Of a DNA stretch of 64,000 nt, positions 1 to 6,641 are shown one piece after another (positions within the stretch are counted from its first letter, which is position 1; the number at the start of each line of letters is the position of its first letter). The notes under the pieces are model-generated. The model searched no databases. It was not told the DNA's origin and worked only from the letters and a program-made list of their open reading frames with translations. The position numbers were made by a program, and so were the translations under genes. The DNA is taken from NCBI RefSeq assembly GCF_001541095.1, contig NZ_LMXH01000002.1, forward strand, positions 510,671 to 574,670, in the 5' to 3' direction. Source of the DNA: Paenibacillus sp. FJAT-26967 (lineage in GTDB: Bacteria > Bacillota > Bacilli > Paenibacillales > NBRC-103111).

Positions 1-2
1 GT

Positions 3-626
3 GAAAGTATCCTGAACAATGTTACTTTCACAGTGAATAAAGGCGATAAAATTGCTTTTGTCGGTCCGGACGGACTGGCTAAAACAACCTTGTTCCAGAT
101 TCTGATGGGTGAGAAAGAAGCGGATCAAGGCGAGTACACTTGGGGCGTTACGACTACCCAGGCTTATTTCCCCAAAGATAACGCGGAGTACTTTGACGGT
201 GTGGACATGAATTTGGTTGACTGGCTCCGCCAGTATTCCAAAGATCAGGATGAGTCCTTCATCCGCGGTTTCTTGGGACGCATGCTGTTCTCAGGCGAAG
301 AAGCGCTGAAGAAAGCGAGTGTCCTGTCCGGAGGAGAGAAAGTACGCTGCATGCTGTCCAAAATGATGCTTGCCAGCGCCAACGTTCTAATCCTGGATGA
401 GCCGACGAACCATTTGGATCTGGAATCCATTACGGCTCTCAATAACGGTTTGATCGACTTTGACGGTACGATGCTGTTCGTCTCCCATGACCATCAGTTC
501 ATTCAGACTGTCGCTAACCGCATCATTGAGATTACCCCTAAAGGTCTGATTGACCGGATGATGCCGTACGACGAATATCTGGAGAGCGAAGATGTACGCA
601 AGCTTCGTGAAGAATATTACGCTTAA
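3..626 (+). CDS. ABC-F family ATPase, C-terminal part (YkpA/YbiT-like)
   Basis: The frame is open to the left edge, so only the second ATP-binding domain is visible. It holds a Walker A region near nt 64-90 reading GPDGLAKTT, a signature LSGGEKVR near nt 324-347, a Walker B with the ABC-F hallmark LILDEPTNHLDLES and an SHDHQF switch histidine. There are no membrane segments. ABC-F proteins are soluble ATPases that act on the ribosome (translation factors or antibiotic protection). The closest recalled family is Bacillus YkpA. The Walker A has Ala where most ABC proteins have Gly before the catalytic Lys. Family assignment is firm; the precise role is not. Confidence 0.9.
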   Translation, partial: ESILNNVTFTVNKGDKIAFVGPDGLAKTTLFQILMGEKEADQGEYTWGVTTTQAYFPKDNAEYFDGVDMNLVDWLRQYSKDQDESFIRGFLGRMLFSGEEALKKASVLSGGEKVRCMLSKMMLASANVLILDEPTNHLDLESITALNNGLIDFDGTMLFVSHDHQFIQTVANRIIEITPKGLIDRMMPYDEYLESEDVRKLREEYYA

Positions 627-649
627 GTATTTTGGATAAGACCGCCGGC

Positions 650-685
650 AAAGGCGCTTGGATGCAAGTTTCCAGGCGCCTTTCC
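650..685 (+). terminator. Weak terminator after the ABC-F gene
   Basis: Inverted repeat AAAGGCGC / GCGCCTTT with an inner TTGGA/TCCAG-like extension. No strong T run follows, so termination may be partial. Confidence 0.4.
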
Positions 686-766
686 TGACCCTGCTTTAAG
701 GTGATCACTCAGCTGAGTATCCGTAACCGGATTGGCTGCAGCTGGAGAAGAGGAGACGAACCATCT

Positions 767-1300
767 ATGTTTGACCCGACTATTTATGAGAATCTTAAGG
801 TTGTCCTGGAAGGGGCCGTGTATGATCTTGATCTGTCCGGTGACATTCTGGTAACGAATCGTTCGGATCAAATCGACATGTCCACGCTATCGAGGAACTA
901 TACCATCCGTTTTGTACTCCAGAACGAGGAAGACAGCCATGCTTCTCCATGGGCAGAATTTGCTCTGACCGCCGGACTGGAAGATCTGGCCGCAGAGATT
1001 CTGGAGCGCAAGCCATCCTCGCAGGGTTGCACCTTGACGATCCGGTTCGGTTTCACGATGGAAGATCCGGAGAACAACTGCCCGGCAATAGCCGCGTCTC
1101 TCGCAAGCATTTGGAGCGGCAGGCCGACAATTACACAGACGGTCTCTTACGTATTCGGACAAAGGGAGCACTGCTGGAATAATGACGTACTCCTGGAATT
1201 TGGACGTAAGCTGGATGAAAGTCATGTCGACGATTTCACCGGGCTGCTGGAGCATACGGTTAAGACACTTTCCTTACTAAGGGAGAAACACGCCGCATGA
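767..1300 (+). CDS. Hypothetical protein, 177 aa
   Basis: I do not recognise the family. The start at 767 is chosen because GGAGAAGAGGAG lies just upstream; a longer frame from 701 has no such site. The protein is soluble, acidic and mixed alpha/beta, beginning MFDPTIYENLKVVLEG, with no signal peptide or membrane segment. Its stop overlaps the start of the thioredoxin-like gene (ATGA), so the two are almost certainly translated together, which hints at a shared redox or housekeeping role. Confidence 0.7.
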   Translation: MFDPTIYENLKVVLEGAVYDLDLSGDILVTNRSDQIDMSTLSRNYTIRFVLQNEEDSHASPWAEFALTAGLEDLAAEILERKPSSQGCTLTIRFGFTMEDPENNCPAIAASLASIWSGRPTITQTVSYVFGQREHCWNNDVLLEFGRKLDESHVDDFTGLLEHTVKTLSLLREKHAA

Positions 1301-1620
1301 AAGAGCCCATCATGCAGGAATGGAATGAACAGACCATTCAGCGCGCAGTTTCGGAGCATAGATCCTTTGCCGTTTTCTTTCATACACCGCTGTGCGGTAC
1401 TTGCAAAGTGGCCCGGAGGATGCTTGAAGTCCTCATACAAATGGAGCCGGCAATACCGCTTAAGGCATGTAACGCCAACTATATGCCTGGTTTCGTCCAA
1501 GAGTGGCAAATCTCTTCTGTCCCCTGTATAGTGGTGATAGAGAGAGGCAGGGTTGTACGTACCCTGTATGCCATGAATTCCGTGGAATATTTGTTGTCTG
1601 AGCTTCGCGTATTGACCTGA
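1297..1620 (+). CDS. Thioredoxin-family protein
   Basis: A 107-residue single-domain thioredoxin fold with active site CGTC (about residues 34-37) in the context FFHTPLCGTCKVARRM, and the cis-proline loop SVPC. This is a cytoplasmic thiol-disulfide protein similar to the small Bacillus thioredoxin-like proteins of the YusE/YtpP type. The extra cysteine straight after the cis-Pro is unusual for classical TrxA. It starts inside the stop codon of the preceding gene. Its specific partner is unknown. Confidence 0.85.
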   Translation: MKEPIMQEWNEQTIQRAVSEHRSFAVFFHTPLCGTCKVARRMLEVLIQMEPAIPLKACNANYMPGFVQEWQISSVPCIVVIERGRVVRTLYAMNSVEYLLSELRVLT

Positions 1621-1695
1621 CAGCGGGATCGGGCTAAATGACTTCTCTAGTTCTAACCTGAATACGCAGTTCCATTGAGAAAGGAGCAATCTTGT

Positions 1696-2094
1696 ATGAA
1701 TCTTAGGAACGAATTTGCTGCTTCCGTCGGCGATCTGGTTAAGGGTGAGTACAAAACCGGTGAATATATCGGCCGGATTGTAGAGATAAACTCCCCTGTC
1801 AAAGCAGCGGTTCAAGTGCTTGCGGTCATAAAGCATCCTACTCAAGGAAATCTTCACACGGCTGACAAGAATGATTTGCGTTACTTTCAGCAGCGTCGTG
1901 CGCTTGCATACCAGGAGATTGCCCTGATGCCGCTGGTAACGATCCGTTCTTATAACGGGGATGTCCCGGATTACATGTTATCTCTGCAGCATGCTCTTGA
2001 AGAAGAATTAAGCATGCTCCAACAGACGGAAGAATGGGCACGCCGCTCCATCGCTGAGCTCGAAGAACTGCATAAGGATTATTTCCCGCAGTAA
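1696..2094 (+). CDS. kapB: Kinase-associated protein B (KapB)
   Basis: The 132-residue product matches what I recall of Bacillus KapB along its length: GEYKTGEYIGRI near the N terminus, AVIKHPTQGNLH, RRALAYQE in the middle and EEWARRSIAELEELHKDYF at the C terminus. KapB is a small SH3-like protein, described as a lipoprotein in B. subtilis, that supports KinB signalling into the sporulation phosphorelay. The start at 1696 has AAAGGAG upstream. No lipobox is visible here, so membrane attachment is not supported. A strong terminator follows. Confidence 0.85.
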   Translation: MNLRNEFAASVGDLVKGEYKTGEYIGRIVEINSPVKAAVQVLAVIKHPTQGNLHTADKNDLRYFQQRRALAYQEIALMPLVTIRSYNGDVPDYMLSLQHALEEELSMLQQTEEWARRSIAELEELHKDYFPQ

Positions 2095-2143
2095 CCGCAC
2101 CGTTCTCGTATCTGATTCTTATACTTAACCGCGACAATCTGAG

Positions 2144-2193
2144 AGCCCTTCTCCTGACAACGGAAATTTCCGTTACGGGGACGGGGCTTTTTT
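2144..2193 (+). terminator. Terminator after kapB
   Basis: Nested hairpin: outer AGCCC/GGGCT and inner AACGGAAATTTCCGTT, followed by TTTTTT. Confidence 0.75.
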
Positions 2194-2514
2194 AAGTAAG
2201 AAGAGAGTGAAGGATACTGCGCTTAGAGTGGCTGTAGCTTATCTGCACAGATTAAGGCTGCTTCTATCCATCGTATCCGAGTTTGTGAGAAGGAAGAGAC
2301 GTATGAGAATAGTGGTTAGAACATATTAGATTCGTTTATGTAAGGTTAACCTATTCTACAGAACACTCGCTCCTTCTTGCTGGAATATAGCCCTAAAGTA
2401 ACAAAAAAGGCGATATTCTGAAAGATTAAAAAAGCGGGTAAGGCTGTTGATGAACTTCAAATGTGATAAAATAAAGCCGAACATAAAATGTGTCATAACG
2501 GAGGGTTTTGCACA
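2194..2514. other. Intergenic stretch with no gene seen
   Basis: About 320 bp, AT-rich, between the kapB terminator and the oxidoreductase gene. It must contain the oxidoreductase promoter, but no -35/-10 pair with good spacing stands out; TTGATG at 2447 with nearby TAAAAT is too closely spaced to be convincing. Confidence 0.4.
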
Positions 2515-3594
2515 ATGGCATTTAACGAAGAGATCACAATCGGCGTAATCGGCGCAGGCAATATAGGTAACATTCATATCCGGAGCCTGCTCGACACACC
2601 GGGCGTTGCTGTGACTGCAGTCGCTGATGTATTCCTTCCGCTGGCGGAAGCCCGTGCGAAAGAGCACCAGATCTCTAAAGTATATGGAAGCGGAGAAGAT
2701 CTGATTAACGATCCTGATATAGATGCCGTAGTAATAGCGGTTTCCAACGAGTGGCATGCGCCTCTTGCGGTTAAAGCGCTTCATGCAGGCAAGCATGTGC
2801 TGCTTGAGAAGCCGATGGCGATTGATATGAAGGCCGCCAAGGAGATTGTTCAGGCTGAGCGTGAAAGCGGCAAAGTCCTGATGATTTCCCACCAGCGCCG
2901 CTGGGAGCCGCTCAATATGCAGGTAAAAGAACTTATTCAGCGCGGCAAGCTCGGTTCGATTTATCATGCGAAGACAGGCTGGATGAGGCGTAAGGGTATC
3001 CCGGGCTGGGGCACCTGGTTTACCCAAATGTCCAAAGCCGGCGGCGGACCGCTTATTGATATCGGTGTGCACATGCTGGATCTGTCGCTCTCCTTTATGG
3101 GGAACCCTAGACCTGTCTCCGTATATGGTGCAACCTACTCCGAATTTGGACCCAAGCGCCGCGGTATCGGGAGCTGGGGCAAACCGAACTGGAGCGGCAG
3201 CTATGATGTAGAAGATTTCGCGACTGCTCTGATTAAGATGGATAACGGCAGTACGCTGACGCTTGATGTGAGCTGGGCTGCGCTTACCGAGACAGATAAT
3301 CAGCCCTATATCCAATTGTTGGGCACGGAAGGCGGCGCTTCGCTGCGCGGGAATACTTACGGCAAATTGTTCGCAGAAATGTTCGACAGAGAGATTGATG
3401 TTGAATTGGAGGTTCCGGAGAATAAGACCGAGCCGCGTCTGCTCATGAATCTTCATTTCCTGGAGTGCATCCGCACGGGAAGTGAGCCGCTCACATCTGT
3501 CATGTCCGGCTATACGAATAATTTGATTTTGAATGCCATCTACGAATCATCCCGTACTGGCAGAGAAATTCAACTGGACTGGGATTTGTCTTAA
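2515..3594 (+). CDS. Gfo/Idh/MocA-family oxidoreductase
   Basis: A 359-residue NAD(P)-dependent dehydrogenase. The N-terminal Rossmann fold has GVIGAGNIGNIH (residues 10-21); EKP at 98-100 supplies the conserved Lys; GGGPLIDIGVHMLD (176-189) carries the Asp and His used in catalysis by this family. Substrates in the family are sugars, inositols and related polyols; the specific one cannot be read here. The start at 2515 follows GGAGG with good spacing. It sits just upstream of the TRIC-channel gene, with only 25 bp between stop and start, so they are probably co-transcribed. Confidence 0.9.
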   Translation: MAFNEEITIGVIGAGNIGNIHIRSLLDTPGVAVTAVADVFLPLAEARAKEHQISKVYGSGEDLINDPDIDAVVIAVSNEWHAPLAVKALHAGKHVLLEKPMAIDMKAAKEIVQAERESGKVLMISHQRRWEPLNMQVKELIQRGKLGSIYHAKTGWMRRKGIPGWGTWFTQMSKAGGGPLIDIGVHMLDLSLSFMGNPRPVSVYGATYSEFGPKRRGIGSWGKPNWSGSYDVEDFATALIKMDNGSTLTLDVSWAALTETDNQPYIQLLGTEGGASLRGNTYGKLFAEMFDREIDVELEVPENKTEPRLLMNLHFLECIRTGSEPLTSVMSGYTNNLILNAIYESSRTGREIQLDWDLS

Positions 3595-3619
3595 TCATAG
3601 CCGGGGGAGCTGCGGAATA

Positions 3620-4300
3620 GTGGATTGGATGGGGCTAAGTCTGATCGGAACGATCGCATTCGCTGTCAGCGGTGCGATTGTTGCCATGGAAGAAGATTAC
3701 GATATTCTGGGTGTATATGTGCTTGGATTTGTTACGGCATTCGGCGGCGGGGTCGTCCGCAATATGCTTATCGGTGAAAAGATTACGATGCTCTGGCAGC
3801 AGGGTTTTCAGTTTATGATCGCCTTTGCTGCCATGACGCTGGTGTTTATTTTCCCACTTGCTTGGATCAGGCGGTGGAAATCGTGGGAGTCGTTCTTTGA
3901 TGCCATCGGACTGGCCGCCTTCTCCATACAGGGCGCTCTGTATGCGACGAACCAGGGCCTGCCGATGAGTGCCGTTATTGTGGCCGCCGTTCTGACAGGC
4001 ATTGGCGGCGGTATTATACGGGATCTGCTTGCTGGCCGTAAACCGTTAGTGCTGCAGGATGAAATTTATGCCGTATGGGGGATGCTGGCGGGTTTTATGA
4101 TCTGGCTCGGTTGGCCGCAGACCGTATTTGGCCTCACCATTCTTTTCATGACCATTGTCGTTTCCCGCATGTTCTCGGTTATTTTCAAATGGAAGCTTCC
4201 CAAGCGTTCGCTGCGCGATTTGCTGCAGGATAACGATATTCCCGACCGGCAGAGACCGCCGGCCCTTCAGGAAGAAAGGAGAGAAATAGATGTCAGCTGA
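3620..4300 (+). CDS. TRIC-type cation channel family membrane protein (UPF0126)
   Basis: A 226-residue integral membrane protein with about seven hydrophobic segments and two copies of the family signature, GGGVVRN (42-48) and GGGIIRD (129-135), reflecting the internal duplication of prokaryotic TRIC channels. Such proteins are thought to conduct monovalent cations, chiefly K+. The GTG start at 3620 is preferred because GGGGGAG lies 11 bp upstream; ATG at 3629 is the alternative. The C-terminal 35 residues are polar and cytoplasmic. The last 11 bp overlap the next gene. Confidence 0.85.
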   Translation: MDWMGLSLIGTIAFAVSGAIVAMEEDYDILGVYVLGFVTAFGGGVVRNMLIGEKITMLWQQGFQFMIAFAAMTLVFIFPLAWIRRWKSWESFFDAIGLAAFSIQGALYATNQGLPMSAVIVAAVLTGIGGGIIRDLLAGRKPLVLQDEIYAVWGMLAGFMIWLGWPQTVFGLTILFMTIVVSRMFSVIFKWKLPKRSLRDLLQDNDIPDRQRPPALQEERREIDVS

Positions 4301-4760
4301 ATCCATGCTCCGCTTATCCAAGGTACCAGGCTCCCTGCTTCAAGAGAGACTTGTCGTTGTCCAAGATTTGATTCAGAATGAGCTTGAAATGTATAATCTA
4401 TCCAAAGACCGCGAGACCGGTGAACATTATGTGCATTACGCCTATGCTCACAAACAAATAGCCGGATCAGGGGATGAAGAGCATTTTCACCAGCTTCTGC
4501 CCGTAGAAAGCGATGATGTATTAGGAATCATGTTCTCAGATCAGCCTTATGAGTACCCGCATGCCTGGAACCGGACCTTCCTTAGGAACGGTCCTGACGG
4601 ATTCTATGTCTGGTTCGATCCGGGCTATACAGAGAACCTGGACGAAGACGCCAAATTTGCTCAAGAAATACAGCAGCGCCTTACAAAATTGAAGCAGTCG
4701 GGTTCCGTGAACGAAGAAGCGGTACAAAGGCTGCTGGAAGAGTTGGACGGAATGAAATAA
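4290..4760 (+). CDS. Hypothetical protein, 156 aa
   Basis: Not recognised. It starts inside the end of the TRIC-channel gene behind AAGGAGAG, so it is translationally linked to it. The product is soluble and acidic, rich in aromatic residues in the middle (region HYVHYAYAHKQ and FYVWFDPGY), with a charged C-terminal helix (EEAVQRLLEELDGMK). No catalytic motif is visible. Confidence 0.75.
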   Translation: MSAESMLRLSKVPGSLLQERLVVVQDLIQNELEMYNLSKDRETGEHYVHYAYAHKQIAGSGDEEHFHQLLPVESDDVLGIMFSDQPYEYPHAWNRTFLRNGPDGFYVWFDPGYTENLDEDAKFAQEIQQRLTKLKQSGSVNEEAVQRLLEELDGMK

Positions 4761-4774
4761 TTAAATCAGGACTG

Positions 4775-4810
4775 GCCCTGCTCATTGCTAATGCAATGGG
4801 CTTTTTTGTT
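4775..4810 (+). terminator. Terminator of the oxidoreductase-TRIC operon
   Basis: Hairpin GCCC...CATTGC TAAT GCAATG...GGGC followed by TTTTTTGTT. Confidence 0.85.
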
Positions 4811-4863
4811 GTTTCTCCTGGACATCAGTATGAATAATTTCCCCTCTGCACGACTAATATGTT

Positions 4864-4887
4864 TATAATATACCCTTGTGGGGTAAT
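4864..4887 (+). promoter_or_regulatory. csp3 promoter -10 with CsoR-like operator
   Basis: A perfect TATAAT at 4864-4869 runs into TATACCCTTGTGGGGTAAT (4869-4887), an inverted CCC/GGG element of the kind bound by copper-sensing CsoR in Firmicutes. No good -35 is visible. It differs in the centre from the two operators at 5458 and 6325, so affinity may differ. The link to CsoR is inferred from motif and context. Confidence 0.6.
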
Positions 4888-4955
4888 CTATATTTGAACG
4901 CATTTAGATATACCAAACCACTACTAAGTTCAAGAGACGAGAGGAGTTTTATTAC

Positions 4956-5306
4956 ATGAGTATGATGAACACAACAATCGACGAGAATTTAAAAGAGTGT
5001 ATGGAAGCCTGTCTGCGGTGTCTCAAGGAATGTAATTTCTGTTACAATGCCTGCTTGCAGGAACAAGATATAGATATGATGAGAGAATGCATTCGCCTTG
5101 ATCGTGAATGTGCCGAGATCTGTGCTTTGGCGGCATCCGCTATTTCACGTAACAGTCCCTTTATGAAAGAGATCTGCTTACTCTGCGCTCAAATTTGCGA
5201 AGCCTGCGGTCAGGAGTGCGCGAAGCATGAGCATCATGAGCACTGTAAACGCTGTGCAGAAATTTGTTTCCAGTGTGCAGAAGCTTGTAAGAAAATGGCT
5301 TCTTAA
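4956..5306 (+). CDS. csp3: Cytosolic copper storage protein Csp3 (four-helix bundle, DUF326)
   Basis: A 116-residue protein with 19 cysteines, mostly in CxxxC and CxxC spacing along predicted helices (for example ECMEACLRCLKEC and CKRCAEICFQCAEAC). This matches the Csp3 family, including Bacillus YhjQ, whose four-helix bundle packs many Cu(I) ions in its core. There is no signal peptide, so it acts in the cytosol. It sits beside csoR, copZ and copA and has a CsoR-like operator upstream, which fits copper-induced buffering. A histidine cluster (HEHHEHC) near residue 90 may help at the bundle mouth. Confidence 0.92.
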   Translation: MSMMNTTIDENLKECMEACLRCLKECNFCYNACLQEQDIDMMRECIRLDRECAEICALAASAISRNSPFMKEICLLCAQICEACGQECAKHEHHEHCKRCAEICFQCAEACKKMAS

Positions 5307-5339
5307 AATTAGCGTCGGCACTAACAATTGTATGACCAG

Positions 5340-5382
5340 ACAACAGACCGCGGGTAGTTTTAGTGGTCTGTTGTTTATTTTT
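5340..5382 (+). terminator. Terminator of csp3
   Basis: Ten-bp perfect stem ACAACAGACC / GGTCTGTTGT followed by TTATTTTT. Confidence 0.9.
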
Positions 5383-5451
5383 CCGCTTCAGTAAGGCCGC
5401 CGCCGGTTACAAGCAGTTGCAGAATTCGTTTAGAGTCCAATCCGTCTAATC

Positions 5452-5480
5452 TTGCAATATAGGGTTAGGGGGTATATGAT
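5452..5480 (+). promoter_or_regulatory. CsoR-type promoter of the glutaredoxin gene
   Basis: TTGCAA (5452-5457), a 17-bp spacer and TATGAT (5475-5480). The spacer is almost wholly filled by TATAGGGTTAGGGGGTATA (5458-5476), which matches the copZ operator at 17 of 19 positions. A repressor bound there would block RNA polymerase. Confidence 0.8.
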
Positions 5481-5515
5481 AAAAGGAGAAGTATTGGTAA
5501 AAGAAGGAGGTTAGC

Positions 5516-5758
5516 ATGCGTATGAGAAAGGTAGAAGTATTTACGACACCGACTTGTGAAGACTGCAGAAATTTCAAGCAATATTTAAGAGAGCGCAACA
5601 TTCCGTTCAAGGAATATGATATTTCTGAGCATCCGGAATATGCCGACACACTCCGGGAGCGCTCCGGAAAAAATCTGGTGCCTACCATTTTTATTGATGA
5701 CGCTGTATTTTTCGGTTTTGTGTTTAACCGTCAAGAGATCGAGAAGCTGCTCTCCTGA
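5516..5758 (+). CDS. Glutaredoxin-like protein (NrdH/YruB type)
   Basis: An 80-residue single-domain glutaredoxin: active site CEDC (residues 14-17) in VEVFTTPTCEDC, a cis-Pro in LVPTIFIDD, and a helical end. AAGGAGG precedes the ATG. The gene has a CsoR-like operator in its promoter and lies between csp3 and csoR, so it is probably part of the copper response, where a thiol protein could reduce cysteines for Cu(I) binding or repair copper-oxidised thiols. The physiological electron donor is unknown. Confidence 0.88.
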   Translation: MRMRKVEVFTTPTCEDCRNFKQYLRERNIPFKEYDISEHPEYADTLRERSGKNLVPTIFIDDAVFFGFVFNRQEIEKLLS

Positions 5759-5773
5759 CAGTTTCATTTCTGA

Positions 5774-5806
5774 GTCAGCTCTCCGGAACGGGGGCTGATT
5801 TTTTTT
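5774..5806 (+). terminator. Terminator after the glutaredoxin gene
   Basis: Stem TCAGC/GCTGA enclosing a G/C-rich loop, followed by TTTTTTTT. Confidence 0.7.
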
Positions 5807-5829
5807 CTGAAAAGTAACGCTGGAATGGA

Positions 5830-5859
5830 TTGTCTATAAAAGGAGCCTGAATGTATAAT
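5830..5859 (+). promoter_or_regulatory. csoR promoter
   Basis: TTGTCT (5830-5835), 18-bp spacer, TATAAT (5854-5859). Unlike its neighbours it contains no CsoR-like palindrome, suggesting constitutive csoR expression. Confidence 0.65.
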
Positions 5860-5883
5860 GGAGGATATACAGGAGGGATTAGG

Positions 5884-6207
5884 ATGACAACAGAGAACCA
5901 GGCCCATGAGGCATGTGCCGCTGGCAATGAGCGCAAGAGCCACCATTCCGATAAAACGAAGAACAATTTGATTAGCCGTCTGAACCGCATAGAAGGCCAG
6001 GTGCGCGGGGTCAAAGGACTCATTGAGAAAGATACGTATTGCGACGATGTACTGAATCAGATCGCTTCTATACAATCCGCTCTTAACGGGGTCGGTAAAC
6101 TTCTTCTGGAGCATCATATGAAAAGCTGTGTAATTGAGCGTATCCAGGAAGGTGACGAAGAAGTTATATCCGAGCTTATGACGACAGTCAACAAGCTTAT
6201 GAGATAA
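5884..6207 (+). CDS. csoR: Copper-sensing transcriptional repressor CsoR
   Basis: A 107-residue all-helical repressor of the CsoR/RcnR (DUF156) family. It has the family core RIEGQVRGVKGLIE (about 35-48) and the Cu(I) ligand set Cys53, His78, Cys82; the C-to-H spacing of 25 and H-to-C spacing of 4 match characterised CsoR proteins, which argues against a nickel (RcnR) or sulfide (CstR) sensor. The start at 5884 follows AGGAGGG. The first 25 residues form a His/Cys-containing extension. It likely controls csp3, the glutaredoxin gene and copZA. Confidence 0.93.
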   Translation: MTTENQAHEACAAGNERKSHHSDKTKNNLISRLNRIEGQVRGVKGLIEKDTYCDDVLNQIASIQSALNGVGKLLLEHHMKSCVIERIQEGDEEVISELMTTVNKLMR

Positions 6208-6229
6208 TCTTCAAAGACTACTCAGGCAT

Positions 6230-6264
6230 GCTACCGGCCAGATCGGCAGCGAACGGCCGGCAGC
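6230..6264 (+). terminator. Possible terminator of csoR
   Basis: Stem GCTACCGGCC / GGCCGGCAGC with one mismatch; no T run, so weak. Confidence 0.4.
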
Positions 6265-6315
6265 CTAAATGAGTAAATGAAATACAAAGATTTTCAAAAA
6301 ACAGGTAGTTTCCAC

Positions 6316-6345
6316 TTGACTTAATATAGGGTACGGGGGTATAGT
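6316..6345 (+). promoter_or_regulatory. copZA promoter with CsoR operator
   Basis: TTGACT (6316-6321), 18-bp spacer, TATAGT (6340-6345). TATAGGGTACGGGGGTATA (6325-6343) fills the spacer and touches the -10. It closely resembles the CsoR box of Bacillus copZA (TACCC...GGGGGTA type). Confidence 0.85.
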
Positions 6346-6404
6346 AGTAATACAAACATAAGCAGTCATACTCGAAAACAATATTTTCTTGTAGGAGAGA
6401 TAAG

Positions 6405-6608
6405 ATGCAAAATATCACCTTCCATGTAAAGGGAATGTCATGCGAACGTTGTGTAAATTCTATTGAAAGTGAATTAATGAAATTAGGTGTGACTGCCGTT
6501 ACAGTGAATCTAAGCGGCAGAAAGGTTCAAGTCATCTATGATGAACATTCACTGACTGCTGACCGAATAAGAGATACGATTGTCGAACAAGGATATGAAG
6601 TTGCTTAA
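6405..6608 (+). CDS. copZ: Copper chaperone CopZ
   Basis: A 67-residue heavy-metal-associated domain with the metal site GMSCERC (Cys13, Cys16) and the usual beta-alpha-beta-beta-alpha-beta length. It carries Cu(I) in the cytosol and delivers it to CopA, whose gene starts 33 bp downstream. The last C-terminal motif EQGYEVA is typical of the domain. It is expressed from the CsoR-type promoter at 6316. Confidence 0.95.
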   Translation: MQNITFHVKGMSCERCVNSIESELMKLGVTAVTVNLSGRKVQVIYDEHSLTADRIRDTIVEQGYEVA

Positions 6609-6641
6609 AAAAAGCGAACTGATAGAAATGAGGTGTCCAAC

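Noticed and set aside
2356-3456. Long minus-strand frame (366 codons) under the Gfo/Idh gene
   Set aside because: It lies wholly antisense to a well-supported dehydrogenase; the composition is odd (many His, Arg, Cys) and there is no ribosome site or family motif.
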